From: CBCXVS01 sp965178525
GTDB taxonomy: Bacteria; Tectomicrobia; Entotheonellia; Entotheonellales; Entotheonellaceae
Assembly: GCA_965178525.1 (NCBI GenBank)
Contig: CBCXVS010000006.1
Coordinates: 1-62,116 of the forward strand
Reading direction: 5' to 3'
DNA length: 62,116 bases
Each line of letters begins with the position of its first letter. Position 1 is the stretch's first letter. Under the pieces are notes generated by a model. The model was not told the origin of the DNA, did not search any database, and worked only from the letters and a program-made list of their open reading frames with translations. This document shows, piece after piece, positions 52,038-62,116 of this stretch. The translations under genes were made by a program, and so were the position numbers.

Positions 52038-52667
52038 TGCGTGCGGTGGCTCGCCTCGGGCTTGGGTGCAAACCTGACGAGACCGCCTCGTGACGGGCTC
52101 ACACGCGTAGGAAAATGGCATGATACGCGATGACCCACAGCGACAAAATGTGGTGAGCGCCTGGATGGTGCGCCAGTGGCGCCTAATTAGCCCCTGGGCA
52201 CGCATGGCCCCACGCCGCTCCTAGGCGGAGACCATGTTATCATCCATGGTTCACATGAGGGATTGATTGTAGTGAAGAATTTGGAAGCCCGGCTCTTCAG
52301 TCCATCTTCGTGACCGGATCACGAGCCCGCTACCTGCGATCTACGATTTGTCCGCAGGCGATTACGCACAAGTCCGCCAAGCTCCGCACAAAGTCCGCCG
52401 ACAGTTGCTGGCAACCACGCCGCGAGCCATGGGTTTCTTCCATGGCGCATCATTTGTTTTTCTACCCGCTGTCCCGCATCTCTCCCTGCGATTCTTAGGT
52501 CTCTCCTATCTCGCCCCCAATACCCAGATACCGCCTGTGGGATTCCCATGGCAAGGATCAAGGGTATGGATACAAGCCATGTTCTATAGGGTGGCACAAA
52601 AATTGCTCTTTCTTTCCGTGGAATCACTGCGGACTTGGAAGCTGCCTCATAAAAAAGGAACATTAAA
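52038..52667. other. Intergenic region
   Basis: About 630 bp between pagL and the Dyp-type peroxidase. Frames up to 190 codons on the minus strand have no ribosome-binding site and no recognisable domain and overlap the peroxidase start. The last 20 bp hold an AAAAAGGAA ribosome-binding site. No repeat or RNA gene was seen. Confidence 0.5.
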
Positions 52668-53168
52668 GTGGCCATAGACCTCCTCAAACAAACTGGCATT
52701 AATCCCGAGGCTCCGGAGTACGAGTCACTATTAAATAATCTCCAGGGAAACATCTTAAGCGGGCACGGGCGGAAGTTCAGTACGCACCTCATGTTGCAGT
52801 TTTCATCTGATCTACAGGCGACACGCGCCTGGATCGCAACGTTCGCCCAAAAAGACGTTACCACGGCACGCAGGCAGTATGAACAGGCCATCGCCTACCA
52901 TGAACAGGGCAAGAATTCGTCTGGCCCCCAATCCGACCTGTTTGCAAATCTCTTCCTCAGCGCTAAAGGCTATGAGAAGTTGGGATTTTCTTCGCAGGCA
53001 ATCCTCGGAGCCAGCCAAGGCCGCCCCCTCGACGAGATGAAGGAGCGCCAGGCGGACCTGGCGGACCCACCCCTGTGCGAGTGGGACGAACCGTTTCAGC
53101 AGGAAATCCATGCCATGGTATTGCTGGCCAGCAACGCCCCGGTTGAACTCGAGGACCAGGTGACTTAG
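52668..53168 (+). pseudogene. Dyp-type peroxidase, N-terminal part ending in in-frame TAG
   Basis: 166 aa from a GTG start with AAGGA upstream. It holds the first ferredoxin-like subdomain of Dyp peroxidases (NNLQGNILSGHGRKFSTHL near 25-43) and ends at TAG 53166-53168. The next codon continues the same protein in the same frame, so the TAG interrupts one gene; CAG would be one change away. The haem-binding residues are all in the second part, so this piece alone could not be a peroxidase. Confidence 0.75.
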
Positions 53169-54047
53169 GTGAAGAAAAACCTGAAAGCCGCATCCATAGA
53201 AGTCCTCATACAGCAAAACGGGCAGCGCTGGTACAAGGAAAAAATGTCTATCGAACCCTTTGGCTTCGCCGATGGCATCAGCCAACCCCTCTTCTATCAA
53301 TACCAGATTAACTGTGCTAAGGATCGCGGGATAAATCAGTGGGACCCGAGCGCACGACTCGATCTCGTGCTGGTCAAAGACCCCAATGGCGGCGAGGATA
53401 GCTATGGCAGCTTTGTCGTCTACCGCAAGTTGGAGCAAGATGTTGTGGGTTTCAAGAAGCGGTTGGAAGAACTGGCCGTGAAACTGAATGTGTCTTCGGA
53501 AATCGTGGGCGCCTATGCGGTGGGTCGTTTTAAGGACGGGACGCCGTTGGTGACGCAGCTGACCTCAGGGAATCCTCACGATAATTTCAACTCCGATGAC
53601 GACCCGGACGGCAGCAAGTGTCCCTTCCACGCCCACATCCGCAAAGTTAATCCGCGCGGCGGTTCCTACACCCTGCAGGAAGAAGAGAGACGCCACCGCA
53701 TCGTGCGCCGGAGCATCCCGTACGGTAACCAGGACGAGATTGGTAAGAAGCCCGTTGGCCTCCTGTTTCTTTGTTTTCAAGCGGATCTAGCCCAGCAGTT
53801 TGAATTCCTGCAAACCAAGGGAGCGAACGCGCCCCACGCCGTCCGGAAGAACACGGGCTTGGATCCTCTTATTGGGCGAGCGCAGCCACGGCCGGAAGGC
53901 CTGCGCGGGCCTTCCGGCCAGTGCTGGCCGTGGTCCTGGGGTGACGCCGAGGCGGGAACGGTGAAGGATTCCATCGCTAACTTCGTGACTCTGAAAGGAG
54001 GAGAGTATTTTTTTGCACCCAGTGTCAAATTTTTGCAGGGCCTTTGA
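53169..54047 (+). pseudogene. Dyp-type peroxidase, C-terminal part with haem site
   Basis: 292 codons in frame with the N-terminal part. The Dyp hallmark GxxDG is present (GFADGISQP, about residue 34 of this part), as is the proximal haem histidine region CPFHAHIRKVNPR, and the closing GEYFFAPSVKFLQGL. The complete protein would be about 459 aa, normal for large Dyp peroxidases. These haem enzymes oxidise dyes and aromatic substrates with H2O2. A GTG directly after the TAG could restart translation but has no ribosome-binding site, so read-through, a sequencing error or loss of function are the alternatives. Confidence 0.8.
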
Positions 54048-54111
54048 GGCGCCTTTCCGAAAAGGATAATCCTAAAAAGATATGGCCACAACCTAAGAAC
54101 AGAGGTTAATC

Positions 54112-54387
54112 ATGGATTCCAACACATCTAATTCATTCGTCATATTCAAATTTCTATCTGATTTACAACAAGATGAAAACTTACAAGCAAAATTCCGGAA
54201 AGAAATAGAGACATGGAACGATCCTGAAGTTATTAGAGATAATTTGAGGACGAGCGATGAATTTTCTAAGTATGGTTTAACAACAGATCAATGGGATAAA
54301 ATAGTTCTCTATAGAACCGAGGCTCTGAAGATTGCAAATCTATGCAACGATGAACTACAAAGCATGATAGCTCGGGCTATGTGCTAG
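54112..54387 (+). CDS. Small AT-rich hypothetical protein
   Basis: 91 aa with AGAGGTTAATC before the ATG. Acidic and helical, with FLSDLQQDENLQAKFRKE near the start and YGLTTDQWDKI in the middle. That layout (FLxDLxxDxxL, then xYGLTxxQ) recalls LigA-like and Nif11-like leader proteins that precede modified peptides, but the likeness is only in pattern. It is distinctly more AT-rich than its neighbours, and lies between a Dyp peroxidase and a ferritin-like protein. Function unknown. Confidence 0.6.
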   Translation: MDSNTSNSFVIFKFLSDLQQDENLQAKFRKEIETWNDPEVIRDNLRTSDEFSKYGLTTDQWDKIVLYRTEALKIANLCNDELQSMIARAMC

Positions 54388-54605
54388 GACGCTGGCATAT
54401 GACACCGACATGTGCCAGCGTCTTGAGTACGTTTCTACGATCGATACCGGTGCGTCGTATCCCAATGCAGACCGTACCCCGAGCACAAAAGCCAGCAGCG
54501 GGCGACACACGCTCGGGGCGCACATTGCAGGCCGAGGCGCAGACGATGTGACGGTTGCAGGCGGTTTGCTTCTATACCTCGGCAATCGTTACAGGCTCAA
54601 GGAAC

Positions 54606-55904
54606 ATGGTCAGAGCTCCAATTGAAATGCGCGAAGATCTCATTGTCGCCCTTTCGGAGGCCGCTGAGTTTGAGCATGGGATTATTTGTCAGTATCTCTT
54701 TGCCGCCTTCTCGCTCAAAACTCACGTCTCCGAAGGGCCGGTCACCTGGCCACAATTGGAACGGGTTCGCGAGTGGAAAGCAGAGCTCCTGCTCATCGCC
54801 CGTCAGGAGATGGAACACCTGGGTATCGTGTGCAACCTCCTGACGGCCATAGGTGGCGCTCCGCACTTTCGACGGCCGCACTTTCCACACGCCATTCCAT
54901 ACTGCCCATCCTATCCCCAGTTTGAACTGCAGCGTTTTTGTCAAGCGACGATCGAGCGGTTTGCCTGTTTGGAGCAATCCCATCATCTCGCATGTGACGA
55001 CAGCGGAACCCCGCATCCGAGTCCGGACCCAGGCGAAACCATTGGAACCCTCTATCACCGGATCCAGCAAGGTTTTGAGAAAGCGAGTCAACACAATAGC
55101 ACGCTGTTCATGGGTCCTCGTGAAGCACAAGTCGCCAATGAGCACCTAGGGCTTCCTCCGGGGCATTTCGATATGAATGTCTTGACGGTCGAGGATCTCG
55201 AATCAGCGGTCAAGGCGATCGACCATATCCTCGAAGCGGGTGTGTCCGGATCACACCACGATCATCCCGACCATTCCGAAAGATTTGCCCACATGCTTGG
55301 CGAACTCGACCACATCGCGCGGCACGATCCGGACTTTGACCCCGCCCGGCCGGTGGCGCGGAACCCGGTGTCACGCTCACCCCACTCGACAACCGCACTT
55401 GTCACACGGGTGACGCAGCCCGAGACCTGTCAGGCCGTCGAGTTGTTCAACCGGGCTTACGACACCATGATCCTGATGTTAACGCGATTTTATGCCCACG
55501 CGGATGAAACGCCGCAAGAGTTGGAAGGGCTACTGAAAACCGCGTTTTTCCCCTTGATGACAGCCGTGATTCGACCTCTGGGGGAAATGTTGACGCTCAT
55601 GCCCATACACAGTGAGCCTGGGCGAGAAACCGCAGGTCCAAGTTTTGAATTTTACCATCACCTTCCCTTGCAACCCTTTAGGCGCAGCGCCTGGGCCGTT
55701 CTCCACGAACGACTCCGGACACTTGTGACATCATGTGATCGGTTGTGTCTGCAACTCAGCCATTTACCAACGCCGTGGGCTGAGACGATGCAGCCGCGTT
55801 GGGTCTTGTTACATGAGAACTTGGAACAGATTGCCAGTAACTTTGAGCGCTATATGAGCCTGAAGCAAGCCTACGTCGAACATCTGCTAAAAAGGATTGT
55901 ATAA
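54606..55904 (+). CDS. Ferritin-like (VioB/iminophenyl-pyruvate dimer synthase-type) protein
   Basis: 432 aa from the ATG at 54606 behind CAAGGAAC; a TTG at 54555 lacks support. The first ~115 residues are the ferritin-like domain of the VioB family, with the metal-ligand pattern EFEHGIICQYLFAAFSL (about 23-39) and ARQEMEHLGIVCNLL (about 66-80, ExxH). The second half is helical with a His-rich patch (GSHHDHPDHSERFAHML). VioB couples oxidised tryptophan imines in violacein synthesis; other members are of unknown chemistry. It sits between the small AT-rich gene and a broken conserved gene, 0 bp apart from the latter. Confidence 0.8.
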   Translation: MVRAPIEMREDLIVALSEAAEFEHGIICQYLFAAFSLKTHVSEGPVTWPQLERVREWKAELLLIARQEMEHLGIVCNLLTAIGGAPHFRRPHFPHAIPYCPSYPQFELQRFCQATIERFACLEQSHHLACDDSGTPHPSPDPGETIGTLYHRIQQGFEKASQHNSTLFMGPREAQVANEHLGLPPGHFDMNVLTVEDLESAVKAIDHILEAGVSGSHHDHPDHSERFAHMLGELDHIARHDPDFDPARPVARNPVSRSPHSTTALVTRVTQPETCQAVELFNRAYDTMILMLTRFYAHADETPQELEGLLKTAFFPLMTAVIRPLGEMLTLMPIHSEPGRETAGPSFEFYHHLPLQPFRRSAWAVLHERLRTLVTSCDRLCLQLSHLPTPWAETMQPRWVLLHENLEQIASNFERYMSLKQAYVEHLLKRIV

Positions 55905-56740
55905 ATGCTGGTGGTGAATTTTGCCGGTTGGTTTCAGTGCCGTCTGGCCACTGACCCCGACCCTACCGATGAACCTCGCGGCGTCAGCGGCTTCACCTTT
56001 GCGCTGGCGGGAGAACTGACTTCGATCGCGTGATCCGGTGGCGCCATCCGGTGGCGCCGCGTTCTCATGGACCACATGTGGGGGTCGTCGTGACGTCGGT
56101 TTTTGTGGATGGTGCGCAGGTTCCCGATGACCCGCTACTTGGGGCAAGCGTTTAGCTGCTGGATGAGCCCAAGTTTGAATCGAGAAATTATGTCACGCAG
56201 GACGGGAGTATGGGGCCGATTCATCCCTTTCGGATTCAAATCGCAGGCCAGGGGGTGACACTGCGGCGAGAAGATATTCTCGATCCGAAAAACCCGGATT
56301 TCAAGATTCACCAAATGTCTCCTCCAATTCTGGCGCGGCGCGGGTCGCTGATACCGATGACCGTTGACCGCATCAAGATCTCGGATGCGACCGGTATGAT
56401 CGATCCCATCGCCTACCGCAAACAGCGCCAAGAATGGCTGCAAGCGGACTTGCAAAGCACAGCAGACCCCGTGCTGCAATCCGCCCTCGAAAAGCGCATC
56501 CGGGAATTGGACATCACCGCTCCCAACAAACTGCAGGTCTTGTCTCTGAGTCTTTACAATGACTACCGCTTCGACATCAATGGCCCGGCGGAAATTATCG
56601 ATCCCGATAACCGACTCCAGGGGACTATCGACACGTCGCAAGATTGGCCCATCGCGTTCTGGATGGGCGGCTGGGACACCGATGCCTTATGCGGTTATGT
56701 CCGAGGTATGCTGACGATACTCTTCACCCCATTGGATTGA
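55905..56740 (+). pseudogene. Conserved hypothetical gene broken by a one-base deletion and an in-frame TAG
   Basis: It begins at 55905, directly after the ferritin-like gene (VVNFAGWFQCRLATDPDP). The frame ends at TGA near 56033, but reading resumes one frame over with DFDRVIRWRHPVAPRS; a lost C near 56018 (giving GEPDFDRV) would restore it. That frame has TAG at 56153-56155 in GASV-stop-LLDEPKFESRNYV and continues to TGA at 56738-56740, ending WPIAFWMGGWDTDALCGYV. The repaired protein is about 278 aa, family not recognised. Two independent lesions make a real pseudogene likely unless the assembly is poor here. Confidence 0.65.
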
Positions 56741-56923
56741 GCCTTGATCCCGACGGTGAGATAATATGCGGCTAGAACTGGCGTCGCCAGGAGGCAGCTA
56801 CAGCATTGGCCAAGGGTAAACGCACGCCCCCATTCTATCTCTTGTCAACGCTTGCTCCTCGTCACCCTTCGTCTTGAGTGCTGCCAGAGCGTCTCGTCCG
56901 AGCAAGGAGTGGCGTGAGACATC
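56741..56923. other. Short intergenic region before the kinase gene
   Basis: About 180 bp; it includes AGCAAGGAGTGGCGTGAG upstream of the kinase ATG, a usable ribosome-binding site. No repeat or hairpin of note. Confidence 0.4.
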
Positions 56924-59146
56924 ATGTTAGCCATCGCCAATTATCGGATTGACAACCTCCTCTACGAAAGTGAGGACTCGCTTGTCTATCGTGGCTCGCG
57001 GGAAAGAGAGAACCGTTCCGTTATCCTGAAAATGTTGAAAGTCGCCTATCCCCCACCCGAGAAAATCACCTGGTTCAGGCGAGAATACGAACGCACCAAA
57101 GGGTCAAACCTGCCAGGCGTGGTGGATGTCTACAGTCTCGAAACCGACCAGCATCGCTGGGTCATGGTTCTGGAAGACTTTGGTGGGGAATCGCTCGATT
57201 TGTTCATGCACCGCCGGCCCTTTCCCCTCGGCGAGTTTCTGCCGCTAGCCTTGCAGGTGGTAGAGATTTTGGGACAGGTGCATCAGCAGCATGTCATCCA
57301 CAAAGATGTGAATCCCTCCAACATTGTGCTGAATCCGGCAACGGGTCAACTCAAACTCATCGACTTCGGCATCTCGACGACACTCTCGCGAGAAAACACC
57401 ACCTTTGGCACGCCTCATATGTTGGAAGGGACCTTGGCCTATATCTCGCCAGAACAAACGGGGCGCATGAATCGCGCCATCGACTACCGCACCGACTTTT
57501 ACTCGCTCGGAGCGACCTTTTATGAATTATTGACCGGACAACTTCCGTTCCGGACGGCGGACGCGATGGAGCTGGTACATGCTCATATCGCGCGCAGCCC
57601 CACCCCGCCCCATGAACTCAACCCCGATATCCCCCTTCTCCTCTCCGATATTGTCCTGAAGCTGATGGCCAAAAACGCGGAAGACCGCTACCAACTGGCG
57701 TATGGTCTGAAGGCGGATTTGCAGGCGTGCTGGCAGCAGTGGCAGGCCACGGGGCACATGACCCCCTTTCCGCTTGGCCAGCACGATGTCTCCGACCAGT
57801 TCCACATTCCGCAAAAATTGTATGGGCGGGAGCAGGACATTGCGCAGTTGTTGGCGGCCTTCGAGCGCGTGAGCCAAGGCGCGGCAGAGATGATGCTGGT
57901 CTCAGGATATGCCGGCATTGGGAAGTCCGCTTTGGTGCAAGAGGTGTATAAGCCGATTACGCACCAACACGGCTTCTTCATCGCGGGGAAATTCGACCAA
58001 TTCCACACCGATGGTCCTTATGCCCCATGGGTCCAAGCCTTTCGCTCCCTCATCCGGCAGCTTCTCTCCGAAGAGGAATCCCGTATCGCGGCTTGGCGTG
58101 ACAAACTCCGGGCCGCCTTGGGACCGAATGGTCAGGTTGTGATTGAGGTCATCTCGGAAGTGGAACTCATGATGGGTCCACAACCTGCGGTCCCGACCCT
58201 GCCACCGGCGGAAGCCCAATATCGCTTTCATTGGGTGTTTCAAAACTTCATCCAAGTGTTTACCCGCCCGGAACATCCTCTGACGCTCTTTCTCGACGAT
58301 TTACAATGGGTCGATGACGCCTCCCTGCACCTGTTAGAACTGCTGATGACGGCATCCGATACGCACCATCTGTTTGTAGTTGGTGCGTATCGAGATAACG
58401 AGGTGGATGCGGGCCACCCGCTGCTGTTGACCCTGGACCGCATTCGGCAAGCCGGGGCCTATCTCACTGACATTGTCCTAGGCCCACTGGACGCGCCCAT
58501 CAGCGCGCAACTCATCGCTGATACGCTCATCGCCTCGCCAGACAGGATTGCACCACTGGCGGCATTGGTCCTGTCGAAAACGGGTGGAAATCCCTTTTTC
58601 ATGAATGAGTTGTTAACCTCACTCCATGATGAAGGGTTGTTAGGGTTTGACTCCCAGCAGGGGGCATGGCATTGGGATGTGGAGCGCATTCAAGCCCGGA
58701 GTCTGAGTGATCATGTCGTCGAACTCATCACCGCGAAGGTGCGACGGCTGGGGGCGAGGACGCGGCGGGTCTTGGAACTGGCGGCCTGTATCGGCAATCG
58801 GTTCGATCTGCACACGCTCGCGATGGTCTGCGAAAAATCCGCTAGCGAGACCGCTGCCGCCCTGTGGCCAGCCCTGCAGGAGAGTGTCGTGTTGCCCCTG
58901 GGCGATGCCTACAAGCTGATGGAATTCGATGTCCAGGGGTTAGCCGATGCGATCACGGTCGAGTACAAGTTCGCCCATGACCGCATCCAACAAGCGGTTT
59001 ATGCCCTCATGCCGATGGGGGACAAACAGGCCACCCATCGGCAAGTGGGACAATTGCTGTTACAGGGAACATCGCCGGACGAGCGCGAGGCTAAAATCTT
59101 TGACATCGTCAACCAACTGAACCTGGGGACCGACCGCATCCAGTGA
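56924..59146 (+). pseudogene. Ser/Thr kinase-AAA ATPase part of a trifunctional hybrid kinase
   Basis: 740 aa before an in-frame TGA (59144-59146). The N-terminal ~265 residues are a Hanks-type kinase: VILKMLKV (catalytic Lys), HKDVNPSNIVL (catalytic loop) and DFGIS (Mg site), then GTLAYISPEQTGRM. An AAA domain follows (about 290-560): GYAGIGKSALVQEV and LFLDDLQWVDDAS. The helical region continues past the TGA in the same frame. Such kinase-ATPase-GAF-histidine kinase proteins occur in cyanobacteria and other bacteria with complex signalling. The stop codon truncates it just before the TPR-like region. Confidence 0.8.
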
Positions 59147-61024
59147 CAGACCGAACCGGATGAACTCGCCGCCTTAAATCTGCTCGCGGGCCGGAAAGCG
59201 AAGACCTCGGCCGCCTATCAAGCCGCGTTCCATTATTTGCAGACGGGTATCGGTCTCCTAGGAGCGGATTGCTGGACGCAGCAGTATGACATCGCGCTGG
59301 CGCTGCATGAGGAAGCGGCAGAAGCGGCCTACTTCATAGGTGACTATGAGCGGATGAAGCAATGGGTTGACATCGTGCTGCAGCAGGCCAAAACCGTCCT
59401 GGATAGCGTCAACGCCTATAAAGTTGAGATTCAGTCGTATTCCGCCCAGGATAAACTCATGGAAGGCGTACAGATTGGGCTACGGATTCTCAGCAGATTG
59501 GGCATCGAGCTGCCGGCGCAACCGAGCCAGGAGGACGTGCAGCGGGGTCTGGAGGAGACCCTGGCCGCCTGGCCGGGCCAAAACATTGAGGATTTAGCCG
59601 ACCTACCGACCATGACGGAACCGGCCACATTAGCGGTTATGAGTATCCTATCGACATTGTACGTTCCAGCTTTCAGCACCCTCCCTGAACTGTACGGTCT
59701 GATCGTGTTTAACCAAGTCCGACTATCCGTCAAATATGGCAATACACCTGGGTCGGCCGGTGCATATGTAGCGTTCGGACTCATCTTGTGCGGACAAGGC
59801 CATATTGCTATCGGCTATCAATTCGGTCGTCTTGCCCTCAATCTCATGGAACGACTTAAGACTCAAGAAATCAAATCGCTTACGGTCTACATCATGAATA
59901 ACTTCGTCCGCATCTGGAAAGACCCCATACAGCAGATAGTCCCTCTCAATTTGGAGGCCTACCAGAGCGGTTTAGAAACAGGAAATTTTGATTTTGCCAG
60001 TGCAAATGTGTTTGGTTATATCTCCCTGTCATACTGGAGTGGTCTGGAGTTGACGGCACTCGAGCGCAACGCGACAAAGTACGCCGAGGTGATCCATCGA
60101 CTTAAGCAGGGGCCCTCCCTGATGTTGCTCGAACTACATCATCAAGTCATGCTGAACCTGATGGGACGAGCCGACAATCCGTGCCGATTAATGGGAACAA
60201 GCTTTGACGAAGCGACCACGCTGCCGCTCCTGAGACAACCCGATAATCTCACTGTGATTTGCGTCTTACATGTCCATAAAATGATTCTCTGCTATTTGTT
60301 CCGGGACTACCGTGAAGCGATGGAAAGTGCCGCGATATGCGAGACCTATGAACAGGTGTTAGCGGGTCGGATTTACCATCCGATGTTCCATTTTTACGCC
60401 TCCTTGATGCGTCTCGCGGTGCTTCCTGACGCTGAGGGCTCCGAACCGGAGCGTCTCCTTATCAAAGTTGCGGCAAGCCAAGAGAAAATGAAACTCTGGG
60501 CAGAATATGCCCCGATGAATTTTTTGCATAAGTTCTATTTGGTCGAAGCCGAGCGTGCGCGCGTGTCGGGCAACGTAAGCGATGCGAGAGACGATTACGA
60601 TCAAGCCATCGCCTTAGCACATGAAAACGCGTACATCCAAGAAGAAGCGCTGGCCAATGAGCTGGCCGGTAAGTTCTATCTCGCCAGAGGTCAACCCCAC
60701 GTGGCGCGGCATTACCTGTACGATGTCCATTACGCCTATCAGCGTTGGGGCGCGGTGGCCAAGGTCAAGGACTTGGAAGCCTGCTATCCCCAGTTTTTGC
60801 TCCAACATGAGGCTAGGTCTCGTCAGACCGTCTCCACCACCTCGACCACGAGCCCGAGTCCCACCTCCCGCACCTTAGATTTAACCAGCGTGCTCAAAGC
60901 CGCCCAGGCGATTTCGAGCGAGATCGTCCTCGACAAGTTGCTCGACACGTTAATGAACACCGTCATCGAGAATGCCGGGGCGCAGAAGGGGTGCTCATCC
61001 TGGAACATCAAGGCGAGCTGGTGA
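59147..61024 (+). pseudogene. Helical middle region of the hybrid kinase
   Basis: In frame with the preceding part after the TGA: QTEPDELAALNLLAGRKAK at once resumes the family sequence. About 620 codons of TPR-like helical repeats follow, then a linker (STTSPSPTSRTLDLTS) and the beginning of a GAF domain (SEIVLDKLLDTLMNTVIENAGAQ). The frame fails at about 60990 in AAGGGGTGCTC, where GAQKG-CSSWNIK should read GAQKG-VLILEHQ, a one-base indel. It then reaches TGA at 61022-61024. A start at 59237 (TTG) is only the first possible restart codon. Confidence 0.75.
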
Positions 61025-62045
61025 TCGAAGCCGAAAAGGTAGTCGACGGGGCTGAGGTTGTAGTGTTGCAGTCTGTGGCGATGGAGACCCGTCAAGACCT
61101 CCCCGTGACGCTGATCCGTTATGTTGAGCGAACGAAAGACGAAGTGGTGCTCAACCATGCTATGCAGGAGGGTCTCTTTACGACGGATCCCTATATGGCG
61201 ACCCAACACCCCAAATCCATCTTGTGTATGCCCTTGATCAACCAAGGCAAACTCGGCGGCATCCTCTACCTCGAAAACGCCTTGACCCCTGGCGTCTTCA
61301 CGCCAGAACGATTGGAAGTCCTCCAGGTGTTAGCCTCACAGGCCGCGATTGCGATCGAAAATGCGCAGCTCTACAGTACGCTCGAACAGCGTGTGGCCGA
61401 ACGTACGCAGGCATTGCGGAAGCAAAACGAAGAGTTGGAAAAAACCAAACACGCGGCCGAGAGTGCCAACCGCGCCAAGAGCACCTTCCTGGCCATATGA
61501 GCCACGAGATTCGGACGCCACTGAACGCGATTTTGGGCTATGCCCACATCTTGGAGCAGGATGCCAACCTCCCCGTGCGCCAAGTGGATGACATCCGAAT
61601 CATTGCCCAAAATGGACGGCATCTGCTGGACCTGATTAACGATGTCTTGGATCTGAGCAAGATCGAGGCGGGACGGATGGACGTGCAAGCCAGCGATTTC
61701 GACCTGACCGCACTGATCGATGGAATATCCAAGATGTTCGAGGTGCGTTGTAAGGAGAAAGAACTGGACTGGCGCGTCGAATGGGGAACAGAGGGACACA
61801 CCCATCGACAAGCCAGCCAGGTACCCGCACGCCTTGTGGTACATGGCGATGAAGGGAAACTGCGGCAGGTCCTCATGAATCTCCTCTCCAACGCTGTCAA
61901 GTTCACCGACACGGGTGAAGTCGTCTTGCGTATCGACCCCGGTGCAAGCACCGATCGCGTTTTCTCCATCACATTTCACGTCATGGACACGGGCATCGGG
62001 ATTGCCGCAGGGAATCAAATGAAGATCTTTAGCGCCTTTGACTAG
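61025..62045 (+). pseudogene. GAF and histidine-kinase part of the hybrid kinase, frameshifted and truncated
   Basis: The GAF domain continues from about 60991 (LILEHQGELVIEAEK ... GGILYLENALTPGVF). A coiled linker leads to AKSTFLA, where one A is missing at about 61494: the next frame reads MSHEIRTPLNAIL, the H-box with the phospho-accepting His. Then come the N-box LLSNAVKFT and G1-box DTGIGI. At IFSAFD a TAG (62043-62045) follows, and the downstream 22 codons to TGA at 62112-62114 do not look like the F and G2 boxes, so the ATPase end is missing or replaced. Confidence 0.75.
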
Positions 62046-62116
62046 GCCGAAGTTCCTCCCGTGATTCGGCGACAACTTGTTGAAATAAAAACTCAAAAGC
62101 CTGAAACGAATTGACC

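Noticed and set aside
52319..52891. 190-codon open frame on the minus strand
   Set aside because: It runs into the start of the Dyp peroxidase gene, has no recognisable domain and no ribosome-binding site.
1..62116. Genome-wide reassignment of TAG to Gln
   Set aside because: Several genes end properly at TAG (aldo/keto reductase, fibro-slime/RTX protein followed by further stops), so TAG is an active stop codon here.

Overview
The window reads as draft-genome sequence (one run of ten Ns at 11045-11054) from a Gram-negative bacterium of fairly high GC. The Gram-negative evidence is a type II secretion secretin and inner-membrane platform, a PagL-type outer-membrane lipid A deacylase, and proteins built for two-partner secretion. 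The large signalling and CHAT proteins, the F420-type LLM oxidoreductase, the many toxin-antitoxin and repeat elements, and the weak clustering of unrelated metabolic genes resemble large genomes of uncultured lineages such as Tectomicrobia/Entotheonella or complex deltaproteobacteria. That taxonomic guess is inference and weak. No rRNA, tRNA, CRISPR array or complete transposase was seen.

Layout. 0-3.6 kb: a four-helix-bundle (S23-type) gene between inverted heptamer repeats, a membrane-bound GAF/adenylate cyclase, and a small inverted-repeat element that abuts a truncated gene remnant. 3.6-11.1 kb: a membrane protein, then a probable three-gene secreted operon on the minus strand (fibro-slime/RTX protein, two-partner-secretion/CHAT protease fusion, signal-peptide protein). 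11.9-17.2 kb: a tight six-gene operon in the order MoxR, DUF58, MxaA-like, vWA, TPR, vWA. This matches mxaRSACKL of methanol dehydrogenase maturation, but no dehydrogenase is present. 17.3-20.1 kb: an accessory island bracketed by an exact 18-bp inverted repeat, holding a 24-aa membrane ORF, a TIR-like gene with a pYEATS gene, and VapBC. 20.2-37.1 kb: LLM oxidoreductase, TldD/TldE, NfeD-like protein, GT-C glycosyltransferase, Phd/PIN module, amidohydrolase, PaaG-like isomerase, M20 peptidase, DUF4079, Mug glycosylase, an amber-interrupted small membrane protein, acyl-CoA ligase and aldo/keto reductase.

37.5-48.3 kb (minus strand): a type II secretion operon gspA - TPR/gspB-like - gspC - gspD - gspE - gspF - gspL - gspM, with no pseudopilin genes. 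48.5-52.0 kb: recJ, a frameshifted glycosyltransferase and a divergent pagL. 52.7-62.1 kb: a group that includes a Dyp-type peroxidase, a small AT-rich gene, a VioB/ferritin-like protein, a conserved hypothetical and a giant Ser/Thr kinase-AAA-GAF-histidine kinase. Most of these carry in-frame stops or one-base frameshifts.

A new-looking repeat family runs through the window: five copies of a ~75-bp near-palindromic element with ~20-bp imperfect terminal inverted repeats. Two copies supply the stop codon of the gene before them. The best candidates for undescribed biology are the TIR/pYEATS island, the secreted RTX-CHAT operon, the 75-bp element family and the MxaRSACKL-like operon without a dehydrogenase.
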